This document shows positions 1 to 12,168 of a stretch of 21,668 nucleotides of DNA, one piece after another. This stretch comes from Plakobranchus ocellatus (Eukaryota; Mollusca; Gastropoda; Plakobranchidae), in assembly GCA_019648995.1 (NCBI GenBank), contig BLXT01008339.1, forward strand, positions 1,166,821 through 1,188,488, written 5' to 3'. Made by a program: the position numbers and the translations under genes. Under the pieces are notes generated by a model. It saw nothing but the letters and a program-made list of their open reading frames with translations, had not been told where the DNA came from and did no database searches. How positions within the stretch are numbered: the stretch's first letter is position 1; the number at the start of each line of letters is the position of its first letter.

Positions 1-4118
<4,118 letters not shown>

Positions 4119-4411
4119 GCTTTTGCTTTCTTGTTATTTCTCACCAGTGATAGATAAAAACCTTTGTTTTTTGTTATTTTTTCAATTAATGTCAGTGTCT
4201 TCTGTACATTTCTTGGATCAGAGTTCATAAATGATCATAATTTGTAAATTATTATTCAAATATTCCTCAAATGTGAACAATTTACATCATAACTGAAAAC
4301 TATTCAATCCAAGAGTAAAAACTTTGGTAACAATTTTTTTTTAAAGGTTCAACTACGCAAAACCACATTAGAGTATCACTTTAAAAATACGGTCCATATC
4401 AGCCTCATTTC

Positions 4412-4417
4412 AATAAA
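4412..4417 (+). terminator. Candidate AIFM1 poly(A) signal AATAAA
   Basis: A canonical AATAAA lies 294 bp past the stop codon. A second AATAAA at 4937-4942, followed by a T-rich and GT-containing stretch, is an alternative distal site. Which is used cannot be told from sequence. Confidence 0.35.
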
Positions 4418-4936
4418 TGTAAACAAATGATTAGAACAAATCAAAATTTGTATGGTAGTGTGAGCCAAGCAAGGTGATATAAAACATGTTGATGACACTC
4501 ATCTAACTTCTAAGAAAATTGTAGAAATATTTTACCTTTTTTTGATTTTTAGAAAATGTGTTCATTTATAATCAGTGGAACATCTAAACTTAAGTTGTCT
4601 TTTTTTCTTCCTTTTATCATTGAGATTGTACGAAATATGTTCAATTTTGTAGGTTTGATGTGAGTTTTGCATTGATGCAGATTTCCCTTTTGCATTCAGT
4701 ACTTCTTTGTCAAGGACTGGAAACAAGACTGTCCTTAAAAGATGGAGCAACAAGTTACTTTGAACATGTTCAGTGTGTATCAGATATTGTTTGTTTGACA
4801 TTATTATTGGTTTTCTTTTTTGGGTTGTTTTGAATGTTTGTAGCAGAGCAAGTGTAAACGTTTTTTACATCAGATATTATGTTCACTGACTACAACTTTT
4901 GGAAAACTAATGAGTTGGCTGGTTTAATCAGGGATA

Positions 4937-4942
4937 AATAAA
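4937..4942 (+). terminator. Alternative distal AIFM1 poly(A) signal AATAAA
   Basis: AATAAA followed within about 15 bases by a run of nine T and then a GT-containing sequence, the usual downstream context. It would give a 3' UTR of about 850 bases. Confidence 0.3.
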
Positions 4943-5488
4943 TATATATAATTTTTTTTTCACCTGCGTTGTTAAACATCTGTTTGATCTCATATCTGTG
5001 CTGGAAACGGTGACTATACTTTTCAATATATATTTTGTCATTTTACAAAATTAAACTGGTACTGAAACACAAAAAAAGACATGCCTACTGTTCCGGAATT
5101 CTACCTGAAAATGACATGCATTCCAGAAATCCGCATTTTTATCACAAAATCTGGAACTTTGCTGATTTGTGATTGGCCTACTCTATGAATTAAACCTAGT
5201 CTAGGTTGAACGGCGCTTCTCTGCATCAATAATGCGAGAATATTAGGGGAATTTGAGTATAAAAAAATTTAATGGCGCTAACAGTAACACTGCAACAAAC
5301 TTTTCAGACAAACTTATTACATGCATGGCGCTCTTGGCTAGACCCTTTTCCCCCCACAAAAAAACCTCCAGTCACCGAGCATGCATCTTGCAGACTGAAG
5401 AGGGGTTGGGGTGATTAGGGCATACCTTTCGGTGCAGTACATAGAGGAACATCATTGTTAGGCCTACCAATTACCATCACTGACTGTT

Positions 5489-5544
5489 AACGAGATGGCA
5501 GTCGGTTGGTCGTTCGAACGAGATGGCAGTCGGTTGGTCGTTCG
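5489..5544. repeat. Perfect 28-bp tandem duplication
   Basis: The unit beginning AACGAGATGGCAGTCGG and ending GTCGTTCG occurs twice head to tail (5489-5516 and 5517-5544) with no difference. It is CpG-containing, unlike the AT-rich surroundings. A palindromic TGACGTCA follows 5 bp later. Confidence 0.95.
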
Positions 5545-5549
5545 CACTG

Positions 5550-5557
5550 TGACGTCA
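5550..5557. promoter_or_regulatory. CRE-like palindrome TGACGTCA
   Basis: An exact full cyclic-AMP response element consensus next to the 28-bp duplication. An 8-bp match can occur by chance, and no gene start is seen nearby, so function is unproven. Confidence 0.3.
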
Positions 5558-6240
5558 CCCACCTGGACTAGGGTTTTTTTTCTATAGACATATCTTTGTG
5601 AGGAAAGCAAATACAAAAATTCTGACAGAAAATTTTAAATCTACGACCTTGATTTAAGCGAATCTTCGCAGCAGAATTTCAATTTTAATAGAAATAAACA
5701 ATTTTGAGATAATTTTTTCCCATTTTCAAATCAATGGTTTGGTTAAACTTAATTAATTATATAGACTTCGAGACTAACTATATATATGCGCATTCTAGAG
5801 AAGTTATATCTAGTGCTTTGCACATCCCGATAAAAACCCAGCATTGAACTTCTAGGCTCAGCAATGTATTTGAAAAAAATGCATCGAGGCATCCTGCGTT
5901 TTAGGGATATAATAGTAAATTGTTTAATGGAATTTTCTATTCGAGAAAAGTTGATAAAATTTAATTCTTATGGTAACATTGAAATCAGTGTCCCAAATTG
6001 AAACAAGTCTATGCAGTACGAGTAGATTGAAAATTTTAAGGACACATTTTCTTTTCATAATTTCGTTAATCTAGGGCCGATTTGCTCAACATTAAGGTAA
6101 ACACATTGGAATGTTTGCACGGAGGCTATAAATGTTAAGCACATTGTCTTAGTGTTTGCGCTGATTTAGACAGGAACTGATATCCTCTACACTCTCCCCC
6201 GTCCTAAAGGTACACCTCCATAATTAATTGGAACGTAGTT
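5558..6240. other. Intergenic DNA, nothing recognised
   Basis: AT-rich DNA between the AIFM1 3' end and the MRPL32 3' end. No exon with conserved protein content, RNA gene or tandem array was found. Confidence 0.5.
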
Positions 6241-6490
6241 TTTTTTTCTTTTTTTTTTGTTTAATCAGCATCAGTTCCCATCACATTCAGGGTTGTTCCA
6301 CATTTTTATCTAATAATCCACATTTTTGCTCTTGATGTTCCTCAAAAAATTTTTTCAAGGGTAGGCATGTCTGTGAATGTATTATCAACTCTGCGGTAGT
6401 CAAATGTAGAGCAGTGTTGTCCATAGATTTAGCACTGATGATACTGCTCTTTGTCTGGCTACAACTAAACTGTTGTGGTGTCTTAATCAT
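6240..6490 (-). other. Open frame ending in an A-rich tail, possible retrocopy remnant
   Basis: On the minus strand an open frame of 67 codons (ATG at 6490, stop near 6287) is followed by ATTAAA at 6265-6260 and then at once by about 20 A broken by one G. A-rich tails like this are left by reverse-transcribed RNAs. I do not recognise the encoded residues, the signal sits only one base from the tail, and no target-site duplication was found, so the assignment is weak. Confidence 0.25.
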
Positions 6491-6665
6491 TACTTTAGAT
6501 CTATCCTCTGTTTAGCAAAGTTTAAAGTACTTTACAAGTGGGCTTCATTCAATCACACAAACAAAAAATGTCATGTGCAATTCAAAAGAAAACTGAAAAA
6601 ACAATACAATAGACTGCAAACAAATAGAAACCAGATGCACATTGTAATAATTATGATTCATAAAT

Positions 6666-6671
6666 TTTAAT
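6666..6671 (-). terminator. Candidate MRPL32 poly(A) signal ATTAAA
   Basis: ATTAAA on the minus strand about 120 bases past the stop is the nearest accepted signal variant. No AATAAA was found in the nearby 3' flank. Confidence 0.3.
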
Positions 6672-6789
6672 ACATCAATGTTTGGACATGTATTTGAAAA
6701 TAAAATGGCAAAAAAAAGTAACGAAAAATTCAAATTCACAGCATATCAAATGATTATCAATAGAAGAAATAAATCTAGAACTATTTGCC

Positions 6790-6992
6790 CTAAGAGCCAG
6801 TCTTATTTAGCAACTTTCTGGGAAACCAACTGGGTCGAGGCTTAGACATTTGAACAGCATAAGTCCCTTCTGATTTTGTCTCATTGTCATAAATAAATTC
6901 CATCTCAGATCGGGGCACATCAAACTGAAGCTTGTCTCCCATTTTTGCCTGCATCTCATTGGTTTCTGCACGAACTTTCTCGTAACAGTACT
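6790..6992 (-). CDS. MRPL32: MRPL32 exon 3 (C-terminus)
   Basis: The acceptor ttgtccag ends at 6993. The frame reads YCYEKVRAETNEMQ through RPSWFPRKLLNKTGS to TAG at 6792-6790. The junction codon AAG gives LCKYC, restoring the second Cys pair. Confidence 0.94.
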
Positions 6993-9761
6993 CTGGACAA
7001 CGGAGAAAGAAAATTGTCAAAAAAATTACAAATAAAAGACTAGTTAATAATGTACATCAATGCAAAAACAAGACAAAAAAAATGGAGACAAAAATTTGGG
7101 ATAGAAAACGACTTGATGCAGAGCATGAAGAGTCAACTTCTTCAAAGTGAAAATCTTGCTATATCAGCCCTTTTTTGTCAGTCTCAATTTTTAAAATTCT
7201 TGATCTCTCTCACAACTTATCGACAGATCAAACCAAAAACTTTAAAACAAAATCCTTAGAGACATTTCTATATTAAATCTTCTTCTTTTCCCCCAGTTTC
7301 TATTTTCTGTCCAAAGCATTATAAAAATTAACAGAATTCATAAAAACCTAAAAAAAAATTTCAAAGCTGTTTTTCATTGATGTCCTTGCCTCTTTTATTC
7401 AAAGTAATTAATCGATGCAAGCTATTATTATAAAAGACTATTCTGACAATACTAAACATAAGGTTAACAGTAGGGAACTATCAATACTGAGCTATTAAGA
7501 AAAGGAAAATTTAGAGAAAAATGGCTCAGAAATCATCATCCTTGTCTAATATATATCTCACAAATGTGATAAAAACATGAATTAATGACATAACCATGTT
7601 TTATTTTGTGGCAATGCCATACATATTATGCTCTCACAACACATGATTATGTAATGCCATAAGTATAAGTTTACAAAAGCACAAACATAGAGAAGGAATT
7701 TTTTTCTTCCTTATCCCAAAGATCCCATTGCATATATTTAGCATGATGAATACTTACTGCAAAGGTGCCCTTTTTCTTTGAAGTTACCGCACTCTAAGCA
7801 AGGGATGATGTTGGTTTTTGGCGTGCCGTACTCCATAAATCCAGTGAACCTGTGTTTGCGATGCAGCCTTTTCTCCACTGATCTCCTGTGTTTGGGGACA
7901 GCATAAAGAATGCTATCAAAGATAGATGCCAGTGATGAGCGAGGGTCTGGGGCCTCTGTACGAGGCAACTGATGGGGAGACATATCAAGGGTAGCCAAGG
8001 CTCCTGATGGAGGACCTGAGGAAAAGGAATAAATTCTTTTTCCAGAGAGGGGTTGAAAATATTTTGTGGATGCACATCAACTTAAGTCACAGTCTGGTTG
8101 GTGAAGGAAGTGCAACCTGAAACAGTGATGGTGGATTGTTCCTACCCCTCATCTCACTCGCAGAAAAACAACTGAAAAGCACTATATATAATGTTAGGTT
8201 AACTGGATAATTACTTCACTCTTTAGGCAAGTCTTCCATCCATCTGCTTCCATCTTGGCACCACAGGAAAGAGCATCAACCTCAAACATCAGGCAGAACT
8301 AACCTGCTAAGCTTTATACAAATGCATTGACTGATCTATCGTATATATCTATTTTCTCTTATCATTTTTGTTTGGTCATGATAAATATTTAAAATGAAAG
8401 TAGCAGCAGATTATCATTCGAGGTTGGTCATCTCCAGTGCAAATTAACTTGTCATTACAAAGAGGGACAAAACTATTTGCAAAATTCCAACAAAAACTTG
8501 TAAGATTTTTTAAGTGTTCTTAAACTGCACATATTAGTCTACTCCAAAACATATTTAAGCACACTGTTTTTCAGGCAACCCCACCTTCAATATAAGTCCA
8601 TCAAAATAAACGATTATATCCAAATCATGACTTGCACTGCATTTTTTTTGGAGGGCAAATTTGATAAATTAAAAAATCAGAATTTATGACCTTGTTTTAT
8701 AATCACATTTCAATGAACTTCGAACAGGTATCAAAGTAGATAACATTACTGCATATTTCAAGTCACAGGACAGTTCAATCTGAATAATGATATTTCTGTA
8801 TAAAAATATAGACTCATAGAGATTAGAAGAACAAAGAGCAGTTGATATACAAACAGCTTCACCCCTATTGATCTAAGAAGGCAAAAATGTTTTCTTGCAT
8901 TAAAAGTTCTTAACACTAGGCCCTATTGGTCAGTAACAGACCATAGCCCCTGAAGTTCATGATGCAAACAACACACATAATCAGTGCTTTGCCTTTAAGG
9001 TGGAGGGGCAGGGAGGGGTGATGTTAGAAACAAAGACCAAGCAACAAGCAACCAGCCAAATAATATTCAACCAGTTACTGTACATACAATATCGTTCCTC
9101 TGGTAAACTAAACAACAGCAATAATAGGGCTAGGCCCTATCGGTCAGTAATAGACCATACCCCGGGAAGTCTGTGATGCAAACAACACACATGATCAGGG
9201 CTTTGCAACAGGGCATATATTGGATTGTGTACTGCTTGGTCAAGTTGGTAATGCTGGGCGTTTTGGTCTTTTTTTTTTACAATGATCAGGCGAAAAGGAG
9301 GGGAGAATGTGTTTGCAACCTTCAGAATTGATCTAGATCTGGATTTTCAATCTAGATTCCTGATGAGAGGTGACTAGAAATCTAGATCTAGAGAAAATTA
9401 AGTTACCTAAGATTCTAAAAAAAGAAAGAAAGAAATCAATATGCTTTAGTTTTATTAGATCTAGATCTGGGCTAAGGGAGATATCGACCTTAAAAAAAAA
9501 TGTAGATGTAGATCTAGATCTCGAGTCTAGTTGCTTAAAAATAAGCAAAAAATAGCCTTGCCTTGGTTATGCAGTATGAAATATATTCTAGATGAAGGCT
9601 AAAATGTACGGTCGTATGTAAGCAGTTTTTAATTTTTAAATTAGATCTAGGGCTCTACTTTTTATACCTGTGAAGGAATCAAATATTATTCTTATATCAT
9701 TAATAACAGACGCCCAACGTTTCTTGAAGGACAAAGTGAAACCTCGGATGGGCGACGCCAT
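6790..9761 (-). CDS. MRPL32: Mitochondrial large-subunit ribosomal protein bL32m
   Basis: Three exons, 9761-9668, 8015-7758 and 6992-6790, join to 185 codons including TAG, giving 184 residues; the human protein is similar in length. It is a structural protein of the mitochondrial 39S subunit, and its maturation by the m-AAA protease is known in other animals. The sequence shows a basic N-terminus (MASPIRGFTLSFKKRW) fitting a mitochondrial presequence, then SIFDSILYAVPKHRRSVEKR at about 62-81, the family's mature start region. A zinc site follows, with Cys104 and Cys107 (CLEC) and Cys117 and Cys120 (CKYC), nine residues between the pairs as in the family, then YCYEKVRAET and the C-terminal RPSWFPRKL. 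The start ATG has a good context (AAGATGG). Phases fit at both junctions. The gene converges on AIFM1 and diverges from the Myb/SANT-like gene. Confidence 0.95.
6993..7757 (-). other. MRPL32 intron 2
   Basis: A GT-AG intron of 765 bp. AT-rich, with no repeat array or extra coding exon recognised; the plus-strand open frame at 7050-7259 has no family resemblance. Confidence 0.7.
7758..8015 (-). CDS. MRPL32: MRPL32 exon 2 (core and first zinc-binding Cys pair)
   Basis: The acceptor reads ttttcctcag ending at 8016 on the minus strand and the donor is GTAAGT from 7757. It carries the SIFDSILYAVPKHRR segment and three of the four zinc-ligand cysteines. Confidence 0.95.
8917..9000. repeat. Spaced direct repeat, copy 1
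   Basis: About 80 bp starting taggccctattggtcagtaa and including gatgcaaacaacacacat; it recurs 214 bp downstream at 9131 with scattered substitutions. The spacer is unrelated, so this looks like a local duplication or two copies of a short dispersed element. Confidence 0.85.
9131..9210. repeat. Spaced direct repeat, copy 2
   Basis: Second copy of the 8917 unit, starting taggccctatcggtcagtaa and sharing gatgcaaacaacacacat and the following gctttgc. Ends of both copies are approximate. Confidence 0.85.
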
Positions 9762-10570
9762 CTTGTTTGATGTAAAAAGGGAGATTATTCTCAACCAAGA
9801 AAAAATTCAATAATCTTTGCTAGATCTCCGTTTTTATTTCCAGTGTATTGTTAGGCTACTCTAAGCCCTAACGGCTGGCTGTAAATACAGTCATAACTAG
9901 AAATCCAGAACTAGTTTTGTTTGTAAAATAATAGATCTAGATCTAATTTACCATTTGCATTTGAATTAGGAAGTATTTAGGTAAGTTTGTCCTGGTGCCC
10001 TGTAAATTCGACTCTATATTGAACGGCTAAGTGTAGAGTCTAGATCTACATACTAGATGAGATCTATTGCAGTATTGGCCGTTGTTTGAGCATACAAATT
10101 AATGAGACGACACTGCAATCTGTTATTTAGGTATTTAGGGTAAGCCTACATTTATTCCAATTACAGTAGGCTCTATTATTAGATATGTAAAAGATCGACT
10201 CATCTAGATCTAATCTATATTCAAGATTCTAATCTAGATGTCTGAATATGCTGTTGATTAGTAGATCTAGAATCTAGAGCTACAAAGAACAGCTCGTACT
10301 GGAAAAGTTTAGCCTACTCTGGATTTAGAGATCAAAGACCTCATTAGACAAAAACCCTCTGCTGTGTCATCCTCTGGCAAGCCCAGGTGCTGCAAATAGA
10401 TCTAGATCTAGATTAGTATCTAGAGATCTAGATCTTAATTTAAAAATTTTCCTCTGTATCTGTACTAGATCTAGATCTAGATCTAGATAATTCTATTTCC
10501 TGAAAATCCACACAGACAATCAGCAAAAAAAAAGGGGGGAGGGGGGGGGGGAGACTAGGTCTAGAGCTGC
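9331..10570. repeat. Dense cluster of TAGATC/GATCTA hexamer runs
   Basis: Runs of the palindrome-forming hexamer (agatctagatct and tctagatctaga) appear about fifteen times in 1.2 kb, including near 9331, 9390, 9460, 9510, 9935, 10200, 10262, 10400, 10425 and 10466; the last has four units in a row. Elsewhere in the window the motif is rare. The block covers MRPL32 exon 1 and the space upstream of it. Because the motif is its own reverse complement, it makes spurious Asp-Leu and Arg-Ser open frames on both strands. Confidence 0.85.
9668..9761 (-). CDS. MRPL32: MRPL32 exon 1 (start codon and presequence)
   Basis: The ATG is at 9761-9759 and the exon ends with ACA G before the donor GTATAAA at 9667. 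It encodes 31 residues rich in Arg, Lys, Ser and hydrophobics and nearly free of acidic residues, fitting a mitochondrial import signal. The phase (one base carried over) matches exon 2. Recognition rests on phase, the start context and presequence character, since this part is not conserved. Confidence 0.85.
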
Positions 10571-12152
10571 TTATTCATCATGGTTTCTGTTGCGGCCTCC
10601 AACTAGGATCCTATGCCTGACTAGGTTTAGTCTTTAGTCTCAGGAATTTGCTCAGAGTATTGTAGGAAATATTTCAGAGTAGCTTCCCTAAGTTGTCAAA
10701 AAGCTCTCAGGATGGGGAGTAAAATAGCTGCTAATTTTCCCTATTTTGAGTCTTCAGGACGGGAAGGGACTGCCTATTTTATAGATTATACCTACAAATT
10801 TAAATTAAATTTATAAGTAGTTGTACTTCGTCCATCGTGTTGAATGGCAGTTGACTTTGTTACACATTGAATGGTGTCTATTGATTTTTTTTAAAAGGAT
10901 TTCCGCACCAGAGAACCACCTTCTAAAATTATTTATATAAAGGATAGTGTTTTGAGGACATACTAAAGAATACTTATATGTTTGTTAAACTGGAATACAT
11001 TGTTCTTAGTCATTCTCCTAGATAACAAATGGAGGCTAATAATGGAAGGATTGTAGGCCTACGGCTTGGTCAATTTTTACTATCACACCAACTGTTTGAG
11101 GAAATGAAGGTATTATTAGGGAACCGCCTCCAATTTAAGCTGAAAAACTATTATATCATTGGTGTGACTGTTTGATAAAAGCTTAGAGGGATTGTAGAAA
11201 AGACTAAATTGGGTGAAGATCAATGACGTAAAATGTATCTTCCCAGAATTAGTAATAGTTCCCTTGTCTGGAAATATTGTTCTCGTTTTTAATTTTAGAA
11301 TGACAAAAAAAAATATTGAAAAATTAAAGATCTATGGTATTAACCTGTTTAAGGCCCTGCTCTTCTTTCTACTCTATGTCCTCCTTTACTTTCTTTTGCA
11401 GATAGAGGGAAAAAATACTTTTTTTAAAATAAAACAACAGCTTGAATATTTGGGATCATGGCACAGAATCAGCAAATGCCTTAATCCAATTTTCCCTTAA
11501 TCTGAATCATCTTAAAGTACACAGCTCTTGAACATATCAAGGAGTTCAGATATATGTGATTGTCAAAATAGTCTGAGGCTCAGAGTTTTATAAAAGTAAA
11601 GTCGAGCCATGGCTACTTTTTTGATTCTAAGTTTTTGCTCTTGGGTTGTGACAATCATTTGCACTATAGCAGTAGGCTTGTAATGATATGCATTAATGGT
11701 ATTTATACATTTCAGAAAGTTATCTCTATCTTTGAGATTATATATGTCCCTGTAGGAGCATCAAATTTATTCAAGATATCAGGCCTTTGATTTGCCAACA
11801 TTATTTTTGAATAATATATTGATGCTGGTGGCCTAGATGTCCTTTTCATTGCATTCTTTTTTCAAACTTAAGTGTGGAATTTATAATGTAGTTTTCTCAA
11901 GTTTTTCCGCAAAGGGAGACTTCTTGTGGCAAACAGCAATGGATTTTGTGAGCGTACTCCATATTTATAGAAAAGTATCATGAACTGAAGTCTTACCTGA
12001 ATTTTCTAATCTAAATTCCTTGTTCAGCAAAAAGAATTACTACAACTTAAGCCATTTATACAGAAAAACAGATCACTTTTTCCTGCTGCAAGATGTCTCA
12101 TTTTAAGCTAACATAATATACTTACCTAACTATTAAGGTCCTAGGCAGAGAA
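9762..12152. promoter_or_regulatory. Divergent intergenic region between MRPL32 and the Myb/SANT-like gene
   Basis: About 2.4 kb separates the two start codons. It must hold the MRPL32 promoter and probably that of the plus-strand gene, perhaps with a 5' UTR exon; a tract ending ctaggcag just before the ATG at 12153 could be an acceptor. No TATA box or other core element stands out. The left part is the TAGATC cluster and a G run lies near 10535. From 10570 to 12150 I see nothing else; the open frame at 11213-11500 is low-complexity and unsupported. Confidence 0.4.
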
Positions 12153-12168
12153 ATGGCGGAAAACAAGG
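12153..12168 (+). CDS. Myb/SANT-like gene exon 1 (start exon)
   Basis: ATG GCG GAA AAC AAG G encodes MAENK plus one base; its context GAGAAATGGC is good. The donor GTTTGTC at 12169 resembles the donor of exon 4 (GTTTGTA), and the single carried base exactly fits the GA that opens exon 2, giving MAENKGLKRMGARVRF. The alternative start is the ATG at 12373 within exon 2, which has a weaker context and would lose the basic lead-in. Confidence 0.65.

Larger units (their letters stand above)
4119..5470. other. AIFM1 3' UTR and AT-rich intergenic DNA
   Basis: The 3' UTR begins after TGA. Possible poly(A) signals are at 4412 and 4937. Beyond these I see no coding exon, RNA gene or repeat array; open frames on both strands are short and unlike known proteins. 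Confidence 0.6.
8016..9667 (-). other. MRPL32 intron 1
   Basis: A GT-AG intron of 1652 bp. It holds the spaced direct repeat at 8917-9210 and the left part of the TAGATC-rich zone from about 9331. Confidence 0.75.

Noticed and set aside
9333..9555. Overlapping open frames on both strands rich in Arg-Ser and Asp-Leu
   Set aside because: They are translations of the self-complementary TAGATC repeats; there is no conserved content or splice framework.
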